Source: an uncultured Collinsella sp. (lineage in GTDB: Bacteria > Actinomycetota > Coriobacteriia > Coriobacteriales > Coriobacteriaceae). From it: a DNA stretch of 41,679 nucleotides. The DNA is taken from assembly GCA_900541645.1 (NCBI GenBank), contig UQKQ01000015.1:1-41679 (forward strand), given 5' to 3'. The notes under the pieces are model-generated. The model was given only the letters and a program-made list of their open reading frames with translations, was not told the DNA's origin and made no database searches. Of the stretch, positions 24,201 through 31,785 are shown piece after piece. Position 1 is the stretch's first letter. Each line of letters starts with the position of its first letter. The translations under genes and the position numbers were made by a program.

Positions 24201-24281
24201 CGATACATACATACGCTTGAACGGTATTTACTACCGTTCACCGAATTCATTGACAAACGATTCGACAGACAGTATGTATCG
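24201..24281. promoter_or_regulatory. Nested palindromic operator region of the sialic-acid operon
   Basis: The inner palindrome has perfect 9-base arms TGAACGGTA (24218-24226) and TACCGTTCA (24232-24240) with a 5-base spacer. It is flanked by a second perfect inverted repeat, CGATACATAC (24201-24210) and GTATGTATCG (24272-24281). The arms of the outer pair are 71 bases apart, close to a whole number of helical turns. Such symmetry upstream of a catabolic operon points to a dimeric regulator, possibly with looping. GntR- or RpiR-type NanR regulators are candidates; none is encoded here. Confidence 0.65.
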
Positions 24282-24398
24282 ACGAGGTGAGATATCAGTC
24301 TTCGTCAACCCGCAGGATAGCAGGGTTATTCACCATGGCTAGTCAAACGTTTTAGCGTTAATAAAACCCGAAATCAGCAGGTAATCGCCGCGAAATAA

Positions 24399-24421
24399 AT
24401 GATTGAAAATCAGCCAATCAT
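24399..24421 (-). terminator. Weak terminator of uvrC
   Basis: ATGATTG (24399-24405) pairs with CAATCAT (24415-24421), and the minus strand then reads TTATTTCG. The stem is AT-rich, so termination may be inefficient. It is 25 bases after the uvrC stop. Confidence 0.4.
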
Positions 24422-24446
24422 GTATATCAGTTGTTTAGAAGCGCGT

Positions 24447-26393
24447 TTAGTTTTCGGAACGGCTGGCCGATGCTTGGGCGCGCTCGGCATTCCATGCAAC
24501 AAGTGCCTCGTGGACCGCTTTGGCGACATCGGCCGGAACGCCTCGAACTTCCGCAATCTCCTGCTCGCTTGCCGCGCGCAAACGCTTCATCGAGCCAAAA
24601 TGGCGCATAATGGCACGTTTTCTGGTGGGTCCCACGCCCGGAACGTCGTCAAGCACCGAAACCGTCATAGCCTTATCGCGCAACTCGCGATGGAACGTAA
24701 TCGCAAATCGGTGGGATTCATCGCGAACCTGCTTGATCAGATAAAGCGAAGCGGAGCCGGTCGGCAGCACGACGGGGGTCTCGTCCCACGGCACGAAAAC
24801 TTCCTCATCGGCCTTTGCCAAGCCACAAACTGGTATATCGAGGCCAAGCGCCTCAAGTTGCTTAATTGCAGCGGTCAATTGCGGTTTGCCGCCATCGACA
24901 ACGAGCAAATCGGGGCGCGAGCCAAAGCGCTCGTCCGCCATGCGCTCGGGAGCATAGCGACGCCCCAGAACCTCGGACATCGATACGAAGTCGTTCGCCT
25001 CGTCCAATTCGGCCTGAATTTTAAAGCGACGATACTGGCCCTTGTCGGCACGGCCGTTGGTAAATACCACCATCGAAGCGACGGTAAAGGTGCCGTGCAA
25101 CGTCGAGATATCGAAGCACTCGATGCGCAACGGCGGCGCAGGCAGCGCCAGCGCGCTTTCGAGCTCCAGGAGCGCCTGATTAGTGCGATCGTCAGCATAC
25201 CCCGTGCGCATCATGTAGCGCATGAGGGCATGGCGCGCATTTTTGGAAGCCATATCGAGCAGGCGGTGCTTTTCGCCGCGCTGCGGCCTATGGAGATGGC
25301 AAGAGCGTTCGCGCTTGCCCGCAAGCCACTCCCCCAACGCTTCGGCGTCCTCAAGCTCGACAGAGAGATTGATCTCGGCTGGAATATCAGCCGTCTCGTC
25401 GTAATAGCGCTTAAGAAAGCCCGATTGAAGCTCTTCCTCGTCGACATCCAGGCCTTTATCGAGGATGAACTCACAAGTTCGAACCGTTCGGCCCTCGCGA
25501 ACGACAAAGACACAGGCGGCAGAGATAGTCTCCTCGCGATAGAAGCCGATGACGTCGATATCGACGCTCGATGGAAAAACGACCTGTTGGCGATCGTCCA
25601 GGCCCCTAATGACTTCCAGGCGACGCTTGACGCGCGCCGCACGCTCAAAATCGAGCGTCTCGGCTGCCTCCGTCATCTCGGACGTAAGCTCGTCAACGAC
25701 ATCCTTGCGATGGCCCGACAAGAAACGTTCGACACGTTTGACGTTCTTGGCATAGTCGGCAGGGGAAATCGCGCCGATGCATGCGCCCGGCCCGCGCCCG
25801 ACATGGTAGTCAAAGCAGGGACGCCCGTTTTGCGCGCAAATCATATTGACGATGTCTTCTTCGCCCTTATGAGATTCGACGATGCGGCGGCAGCGGCGCC
25901 ATTCCGCACAGGATGCCGAGCAAATAGGAATAACCTTGCGTAGCGTATCGATGGTCTCACGCGCCGCACGGCTATCGGTATAGGGGCCAAAATAGCGCGT
26001 TCCCGGTTTATGACGCTCTCGCGTGTATTTAATAGCCGGAAACAAGTCGCTCTTGGTAATGGCGATAAAGGGATAGCTTTTATCGTCTTTGAGATCGACG
26101 TTAAAGTACGGATGGTACTGGCCAATCAGATTGCGCTCGAGCACCAATGCCTCGTGCTCGGTCTCCACCACGATATAGTCGAAGCTCGCCACCAGCTGCA
26201 TCATGAGCGGGATCTTTTGACGCTCGTCCTGCAGCGTCACGTATTGACGCATACGGGCACGCAGGTTTTTTGCCTTGCCCACATAGATGACATCACCCTT
26301 GGCATCTTTCCAAAGGTAGCAGCCGGGTTGCGTGGGAACGCGCGAAACCTGCTCGGCAAGTGTTGGAATGTTGTCGTGACCTGCCACGCGCAC
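24447..26393 (-). CDS. uvrC: Excinuclease ABC subunit C
   Basis: UvrC makes both incisions in nucleotide excision repair after UvrA-UvrB damage recognition. The 648 residues show the GIY-YIG nuclease domain (PGCYLWKD to YVGKAKNLRARM, about 23-48), the UVR motif (LTSEMTEAAETLDFERAARVK in shorter pieces), the RNase H-like nuclease (LRIECFDIS to DLLVVDGGKPQL) and a C-terminal helix-hairpin-helix (VPGVGPTRKRAI). The Fe-S region is odd: the canonical third Cys is Gly (VGRGPGAC), and an insert of about 25 residues adds Cys 162, 168 and 186. The GTG start directly follows the murJ TAG; a second GTG two codons on has a slightly better ribosome site. Confidence 0.93.
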   Translation of the reverse strand: MRVAGHDNIPTLAEQVSRVPTQPGCYLWKDAKGDVIYVGKAKNLRARMRQYVTLQDERQKIPLMMQLVASFDYIVVETEHEALVLERNLIGQYHPYFNVDLKDDKSYPFIAITKSDLFPAIKYTRERHKPGTRYFGPYTDSRAARETIDTLRKVIPICSASCAEWRRCRRIVESHKGEEDIVNMICAQNGRPCFDYHVGRGPGACIGAISPADYAKNVKRVERFLSGHRKDVVDELTSEMTEAAETLDFERAARVKRRLEVIRGLDDRQQVVFPSSVDIDVIGFYREETISAACVFVVREGRTVRTCEFILDKGLDVDEEELQSGFLKRYYDETADIPAEINLSVELEDAEALGEWLAGKRERSCHLHRPQRGEKHRLLDMASKNARHALMRYMMRTGYADDRTNQALLELESALALPAPPLRIECFDISTLHGTFTVASMVVFTNGRADKGQYRRFKIQAELDEANDFVSMSEVLGRRYAPERMADERFGSRPDLLVVDGGKPQLTAAIKQLEALGLDIPVCGLAKADEEVFVPWDETPVVLPTGSASLYLIKQVRDESHRFAITFHRELRDKAMTVSVLDDVPGVGPTRKRAIMRHFGSMKRLRAASEQEIAEVRGVPADVAKAVHEALVAWNAERAQASASRSEN

Positions 26394-28076
26394 CTACTTG
26401 CGACGAAGCAGCGCCGAGACCTCGGGCATCTTAAAGACGAAGGCAAGACCAAAAGTTACAGCGAGCGAGACGACGCCTGCAACACAAACGTAGCCCAGGG
26501 TAATGAGGATCGAGCTGCCAAGCGCTCCGACAAAGTGCTCAAGTGCCCACATGACGCCGGCGCCCGCGGCAGCGCCCAAGCCACCGAACAGTAGGCCGAA
26601 GAAACCGCCATGCAGGATAGACTTGACCTGAAGGCCATGCAGACGACGGCGCAGCCACCACAGTGAGCATCCGACCAAGACCACGTAGTCAACGACATGC
26701 GAAAGCGCGATTGCGGGCATACCGAAGCCCAGCACAACGCCAAACAGCAGAACCGAGCCGGCCTGGCCGATGGCGGAATACAGGCAATAGCGGCTATAGG
26801 GCTTCATGTCGAGCAAGGCAGAAAAGCTCTTCTGCATCAATACGACCACGCCGTAGAGCGGCAGCGAGAACGCCAGGTAAACAAGGAACTCGGACACCAG
26901 CGCCACGCCGGACTCATCAAACTTGCCAGCGCAGTAGATCATGTTGAGCGGACGCGCGAAGACAATCAGGTACAGCGCGAATGGAATCAGGAAGAAAAGC
27001 ATCTGGGCGACGCCACGCGAAATGCCCGTGCGGACGCTGTCGTAATCCTTCTCCTGTGCGTCGTGAGAGAGCTCGGTATAGAGCGCCGTCGAAAGCGAGG
27101 CGGCAATCAGCGCGTAGGGCAGCGTGTACCACAGGCGCGCATAGGCGATGACGGAAGGACCAGTCTCGGGCTGGACCACCAGCGCAGCAGCGTTGGTGAT
27201 AGAAGTCGAGACAAACATGCACACCGTGGCGAGCAGCGTCGGGATACCGAGCGCAATCGTCTGGCGCAGTGCGGGGTCCTTAAAGTCGATATGGATATGG
27301 GGATGCACGCCGTGCTTGCCAAGCGCGGGGATCTGACATGCCATCTGAACAAAGACACCGAGGGTCGTACCGGCCGCAATCAAGATGATGCCGGCACGTT
27401 CGCCAAACTGTGCGGACACGGGCGCAAAGCCCATAAAGCTCGCAATGACGATCACATTGTTGAGGACCGGGGCAAACGTCGACCAGAAGTAGTCGCGGTG
27501 TGCGTTGAGGACGCCCGAAAACACCGAGCCCAAACCATAAAACAGAATCTGGATGGCAAAGAAACGGAACATGAACGCAGCGGTATCCATGCTGCCGCCG
27601 TCACCCGAAAGGAACGATTGCGTCCAGATAAAGCCCGGGGCGAACACGGTCCCCAGCAACGAAATGCCACCCAGTACCAAAAGCAGAATGCCGAGCAGGT
27701 TGCCCACGTACTCGTTCGAGGCCTCGCGACCCTGCTCACGCCTCACGCCCATGTACACGGGCAAAAACGCCGTCACGAGCATGCCGCCCATCACGAGTTC
27801 GTAGAGCATATTGGGCAGGTTGTTGGCGACCTGATAGGAAGACGAGAGTAGCGACATGCCGATAGCGGCCGCCATTGCCCACGTGCGGATAAAACCGGTG
27901 ACGCGAGACACGATGGTCAGGATGGTCATAAGCCCGGCGGAACGACCAACCGTGGAGTAGTCCGACGAGCCCATGTCGTCAGTGTCATCTCGCGACGAAG
28001 AGGCTTCGGATGAGGGTGCCTGAGACGCAGATTCTTTTGCAAAATGAGCTCCGCGCTTCAATTCTTCCTGCGGCAT
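26394..28076 (-). CDS. murJ: Lipid II flippase MurJ (MviN family)
   Basis: MurJ flips the peptidoglycan precursor lipid II across the membrane. The 560 residues carry about 14 hydrophobic segments, starting with the MurJ opening SAGLMTILTIVSRVTGFIRTW (in part) and FRFFAIQILFYGLGSVFSG in mid-protein. A hydrophilic Ser/Glu/Asp-rich N-terminal tail of about 47 residues precedes the first span, longer than in proteobacterial MurJ but common in Actinobacteria. The ATG at 28076 is 3 bases after the ybaK stop, with AGAGGA inside ybaK. It is immediately followed by uvrC, so the three genes form one unit. Confidence 0.92.
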   Translation of the reverse strand: MPQEELKRGAHFAKESASQAPSSEASSSRDDTDDMGSSDYSTVGRSAGLMTILTIVSRVTGFIRTWAMAAAIGMSLLSSSYQVANNLPNMLYELVMGGMLVTAFLPVYMGVRREQGREASNEYVGNLLGILLLVLGGISLLGTVFAPGFIWTQSFLSGDGGSMDTAAFMFRFFAIQILFYGLGSVFSGVLNAHRDYFWSTFAPVLNNVIVIASFMGFAPVSAQFGERAGIILIAAGTTLGVFVQMACQIPALGKHGVHPHIHIDFKDPALRQTIALGIPTLLATVCMFVSTSITNAAALVVQPETGPSVIAYARLWYTLPYALIAASLSTALYTELSHDAQEKDYDSVRTGISRGVAQMLFFLIPFALYLIVFARPLNMIYCAGKFDESGVALVSEFLVYLAFSLPLYGVVVLMQKSFSALLDMKPYSRYCLYSAIGQAGSVLLFGVVLGFGMPAIALSHVVDYVVLVGCSLWWLRRRLHGLQVKSILHGGFFGLLFGGLGAAAGAGVMWALEHFVGALGSSILITLGYVCVAGVVSLAVTFGLAFVFKMPEVSALLRRK

Positions 28077-28079
28077 CGC

Positions 28080-28580
28080 TCAGTCCTCTCTCGTAATCGC
28101 GGCAACCGTCGCCCCGCAAAATGCAATTAAATCATCGGGTGCCAGCTCGAGCTGATAACCACGCTTGCCTCCAGAAATAAAAATGGTATCCCAAAGGACA
28201 CATGTCTCATCAATGAGCGTCCGGTAGCGTTTTTTCATACCGACCGGGCTGCAGCCGCCGCGAACGTAGCCAGTCGCCGCAAGCAAATCCTTCACATGCA
28301 TCATGGCCAAGGACTTCTCCCCCGCGGCACGCGCGGCGGACTTTAAATCGAGCTCGTCGGCAACAGGGATGCAGCACACGACATAGTCGTTGGACGGCGT
28401 CACGCAGACCAAGGTCTTAAATCCTTGACCGGGCTCCTCGCCAAGCTGCTCCGAAATCGCGACCCCCAGGCCCACCGACTCATCACCATCGTCTTCGTAC
28501 GTATGTAGAACATAGGAAATGCCGGCGCTTTCCAGCTCGCGCATCGCATTGGTTTTTGGCGTCTTTACAGCCTTTGCCAT
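28080..28580 (-). CDS. ybaK: Cys-tRNA(Pro) deacylase, YbaK/EbsC family
   Basis: YbaK hydrolyses cysteine mischarged onto tRNA(Pro). The ATG at 28580 (MAKAVKTPKTNAM, 166 aa) has AAAGGA 6 bases upstream; a further upstream ATG gives a longer protein without better evidence. Family landmarks are KTPKTNAMRELE at the N-terminus, FKTLVCVTPSNDYVVCCIP, the conserved GYVRGGCSPVGMKK loop and the C-terminal ISGGKRGYQLEL. It is probably the first gene of a ybaK-murJ-uvrC unit, as a 132-base gap with its own promoter-like sequence separates it from uvrA. Confidence 0.9.
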   Translation of the reverse strand: MAKAVKTPKTNAMRELESAGISYVLHTYEDDGDESVGLGVAISEQLGEEPGQGFKTLVCVTPSNDYVVCCIPVADELDLKSAARAAGEKSLAMMHVKDLLAATGYVRGGCSPVGMKKRYRTLIDETCVLWDTIFISGGKRGYQLELAPDDLIAFCGATVAAITRED

Positions 28581-28617
28581 GGCATATCCTTTCCCTCGCA
28601 TTCGGACGCAAATTTTA

Positions 28618-28689
28618 AGTATATGTCCAATTCGGCTGCATACGTCACTTCGACACAGCAAGCACCATCGAATCACAAGGAGTCGATGG
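28618..28689 (-). promoter_or_regulatory. Candidate ybaK promoter and uvrA 3' hairpin
   Basis: Minus-strand TATACT (28618-28623) is a good -10; a TGACG-containing -35 lies 18-19 bases upstream, slightly far. Just before it, CCATCGA (28665-28671) and TCGATGG (28683-28689) form a 7-bp hairpin without a T-run after uvrA, a weak terminator at best. Confidence 0.4.
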
Positions 28690-28712
28690 CACCCATAAAC
28701 TGAATCGCCTAT

Positions 28713-31592
28713 TTATTGAGCATCAAGTTGAGCCTGACGCTCACGGTCACGCCTGAGCAACGGCGCCAAAAACTTGCCCGTATAGCTCTGCGGACAGTCC
28801 GCAACCTGCTCCGGTGTGCCCGAAACCACGACGGTTCCGCCGCCGTTACCGCCCTCGGGACCCATATCGATCAGGCGGTCGGCAACCTTGATGACATCAA
28901 GGTTATGTTCAATCACCAGCACCGTGTTGCCCGCATCGACCAAGCGCTGCAGCACATCGAGCAGCTGGCGGACGTCCTCAAAATGAAGACCGGTCGTCGG
29001 CTCGTCCAAAATATAGAACGTCTTGCCCGTCTGGCGTCGATGAAGCTCCTTGGCGAGCTTCACACGCTGCGCCTCGCCGCCCGAGAGCGTCGTGGCGGGC
29101 TGGCCCAGGCTCACGTAGCCCAAGCCTACATCGTACAGCGTCTGGAGCTTGCGCTTGATCTGCGGGATATTCCCAAAGAAGGCCAGCGCCTCGGCCACGC
29201 TCATGTCAAGTACGTCCGAGATGGTCTTGCCACGGTAGGTGACCTCGAGTGTCTCGCGGTTGTAGCGTTTACCGCCGCAAACTTCGCAGGGAACGTAGAT
29301 ATCGGGAAGGAAGTGCATCTCGATCTTGATCTGTCCGTCGCCCTTGCACGCCTCACAGCGCCCGCCACTCACATTAAAGGAGAAACGACCCGGCGAGTAG
29401 CCGCGCGCCTTCGACTCCGGCGTACTCGCAAACAGCGCGCGAAGATCATCCCACAGGCCGATATAGGTAGCAGGGTTGGAACGCGGCGTGCGGCCAATCG
29501 GCGACTGGTCGATATCGATAACCTTATCGATACACTCGATGCCCTCGATTTTCTTATACGGACCCACAGGGCGCGTCGAACGGTGAATGGCATTCGTAAG
29601 GGCAGGCGCAATGGTATCGGTAACCAGGGAGCTCTTGCCCGATCCCGACACGCCGGTAACAACCGTAAGCGTACCAAACTCGATCTTGGCGGTAACGTTT
29701 TTGAGGTTGTTGGCTCGAGCGCCCGTAATTTTAAGGCAGCCGCGACCGGGCTTGCGCCGTTCATCAGGCACCCGGATCATTCGTTTGCCGGTCAGATAAG
29801 CGCCCGTCATCGACTCAGGACAAGCCATGATATCGGCAGGCGTTCCCGCCGCGACTACGTGTCCGCCGTTGACGCCGGCGCCGGGCCCCATGTCGATCAC
29901 GTAGTCGGCGGCACGGATTGTATCCTCGTCGTGTTCGACGACGATAACGGTATTGCCGATATCGCGCAGGCGCTCGAGCGTCTTAATCAGGCGCTCGTTG
30001 TCACGCTGATGAAGACCGATCGAGGGCTCATCCAGAATATAGAGCACGCCCATGAGACCCGCGCCGATCTGCGTTGCCAGGCGAATGCGCTGGGCCTCGC
30101 CTCCGGAAAGCGTCGCCGAGGCACGATCGAGGGTCAGATAGTCGAGTCCGACATCGACCAGAAAACGCAAGCGCTCCAGGATTTCCTTGACGATGCGCCC
30201 GCCGATAAACTGTTGGCGCTCGGTGAGTTCCAAGCCCTCAAAAAACTCGAGCGACTCGCGGCACGATAGGCAACAGACCTCGTAAATGGACTTACCGCCT
30301 ACGGTAACAGCGAGCATCTCGGGGCGCAAACGAGCGCCGTGGCAGCTCGAGCACGGCTCCTCGCGGATGTACTTCTCCAAGCGCGCCTTGGTGTTCTCAT
30401 TCGTCGTCTCGGTATAGCGCTCGTACAGGATATTGCGCACGCCCGAGAACTTGGTGTCCCACTGGCTGCGGCGCCCATCGAGCTTTTGATAGTCGACCGA
30501 AATCTTCTGGTCGCCCATGCCGTCTAAAAACGCGCGACGCACCCGCGGAGGCAGATCCTCCCACGGCGTATCGACGCTCACCTTAAAGTGTTTGCAGACC
30601 GCAGCGAAAATCTGCGGATAGTAGTTAGAGTTGCCAAACAGGCTGCCAAAGACCCCGTCGGCGATCGACTTCGAGGGGTCTTCGATTAGGGCCTCGGCAT
30701 CGACCGTCTTCTTAAAGCCCAGGCCATCGCACTCGGGGCACGCGCCATAGGGCGCGTTGAACGAGAAATCACGCGGCTGCAGGTCATCGATGGAGTGCCC
30801 ATGCTCCGGGCACGCTAACGCCAGCGAATACTCCAGCAACTCGCCTTCGGTCCCCTCGGGAGCGTCGCGGTCGGGCAGCAAGTATACGTTCACATTGCCG
30901 TGCGCCAGCGCAGTCGCCTGCTCAACAGACTCGGCGATACGGCCCAGAGAGTTCTCACGGATCACGATGCGATCGACCACGACCTCGATATCGTGCTTGA
31001 ACTTCTTGTCCAGATCGATCGGATCGTCGAGCGAGCGCACTTCACCGTCGACACGCACGCGGCTAAAGCCCTCGGCGCGAAGGTCCTCAAACAGTTTGGT
31101 GTACTCGCCTTTTCGCCCGCGTACCACCGGTGCCAGCACAAACGCGCGGCGGCCCTCCCCCGCCGCCAAGACCTTGTCGGCAACCTGGTCGGTCGTCTGG
31201 CGCTCAATGACGCGGCCGCATTCGGGACAGTGCGGGGTACCTACACGGGCGAACAGCAGTCGCAGGTAGTCATAAATCTCGGTTACGGTGCCCACCGTCG
31301 AGCGCGGGTTCTTGGATGTCGTCTTTTGATCAATTGAGACAGCCGGCGAAAGGCCGTCGATTGAATCCAAGTCGGGTTTGTCCATCTGGCCCAAGAACTG
31401 GCGCGCATAACTCGAAAGGCTCTCGACGTATCGACGCTGGCCCTCGGCATAGATAGTGTCAAATGCCAGCGAACTCTTGCCCGAGCCAGAAAGACCGGTA
31501 ATGACCACGAGTTGGTCACGCGGAATGGAAACATCGATATCACGGAGGTTGTGCTCACGAGCGCCGCGAATAACGATAGAAGAATCAGACAT
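28713..31592 (-). CDS. uvrA: Excinuclease ABC subunit A
   Basis: UvrA is the damage-sensing ATPase that loads UvrB on lesions. The ATG at 31592 (MSDSSIVIRGAREHN, 959 aa) has AAGGAG 5 bases upstream. Both ABC modules are visible: Walker A GLSGSGKS (about 33-40) and GVSGSGKSS in the second half, and two LSGGE-type signatures (ATLSGGEAQRIRLA and TTLSGGEAQRVKLA). Zinc modules show CPECG, CSSCHGARL and CEACKGDGQ with CEVCGG. Length is normal. The LexA-like box upstream suggests SOS induction. It is divergent from the LTA-synthase-like gene. Confidence 0.96.
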   Translation of the reverse strand: MSDSSIVIRGAREHNLRDIDVSIPRDQLVVITGLSGSGKSSLAFDTIYAEGQRRYVESLSSYARQFLGQMDKPDLDSIDGLSPAVSIDQKTTSKNPRSTVGTVTEIYDYLRLLFARVGTPHCPECGRVIERQTTDQVADKVLAAGEGRRAFVLAPVVRGRKGEYTKLFEDLRAEGFSRVRVDGEVRSLDDPIDLDKKFKHDIEVVVDRIVIRENSLGRIAESVEQATALAHGNVNVYLLPDRDAPEGTEGELLEYSLALACPEHGHSIDDLQPRDFSFNAPYGACPECDGLGFKKTVDAEALIEDPSKSIADGVFGSLFGNSNYYPQIFAAVCKHFKVSVDTPWEDLPPRVRRAFLDGMGDQKISVDYQKLDGRRSQWDTKFSGVRNILYERYTETTNENTKARLEKYIREEPCSSCHGARLRPEMLAVTVGGKSIYEVCCLSCRESLEFFEGLELTERQQFIGGRIVKEILERLRFLVDVGLDYLTLDRASATLSGGEAQRIRLATQIGAGLMGVLYILDEPSIGLHQRDNERLIKTLERLRDIGNTVIVVEHDEDTIRAADYVIDMGPGAGVNGGHVVAAGTPADIMACPESMTGAYLTGKRMIRVPDERRKPGRGCLKITGARANNLKNVTAKIEFGTLTVVTGVSGSGKSSLVTDTIAPALTNAIHRSTRPVGPYKKIEGIECIDKVIDIDQSPIGRTPRSNPATYIGLWDDLRALFASTPESKARGYSPGRFSFNVSGGRCEACKGDGQIKIEMHFLPDIYVPCEVCGGKRYNRETLEVTYRGKTISDVLDMSVAEALAFFGNIPQIKRKLQTLYDVGLGYVSLGQPATTLSGGEAQRVKLAKELHRRQTGKTFYILDEPTTGLHFEDVRQLLDVLQRLVDAGNTVLVIEHNLDVIKVADRLIDMGPEGGNGGGTVVVSGTPEQVADCPQSYTGKFLAPLLRRDRERQAQLDAQ

Positions 31593-31653
31593 GGAAGCTC
31601 CTTGCCTCCTATTGCATCGAATCATACTGCCGATGAGTTTAGCGCACTCGACG

Positions 31654-31667
31654 CGCACAGATGTTCG
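31654..31667. promoter_or_regulatory. Probable LexA (SOS) box of uvrA
   Basis: CGCACAGATGTTCG matches the Gram-positive/actinobacterial SOS consensus CGAAC-N4-GTTCG at all but the third base. It lies 62 bases before the uvrA ATG, in the uvrA/LTA-synthase-like divergent region, where LexA would block the uvrA promoter. Confidence 0.6.
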
Positions 31668-31785
31668 TAATACAAGATTCGCAGACCTTTAGCTTTGCGT
31701 ATCGGGCGCTTTGTTTCTCGAAATGCCGTGGAAAGGTTACAGTAATCTAATACTGAACTTAATTTGCTGTACCAGAGGAACGTCC

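Larger units (their letters stand above)
24082..24446. other. 365-base intergenic region between uvrC and the sialic-acid operon
   Basis: No credible gene is present. The right part (24399-24421) holds a weak uvrC terminator. The centre holds the nested operator-like palindromes. The left part holds an AT-rich core (TATATA on the minus strand near 24150) and the ribosome site of the binding-protein gene. AAACGTTT at about 24346-24353 is a further small palindrome. The concentration of symmetric elements is unlike other gaps in the window. Confidence 0.7.

Noticed and set aside
28499..28517. TATGT-N3-ACATA-like symmetry inside ybaK as a regulatory site
   Set aside because: It lies in coding sequence far from a start and does not match a known consensus.
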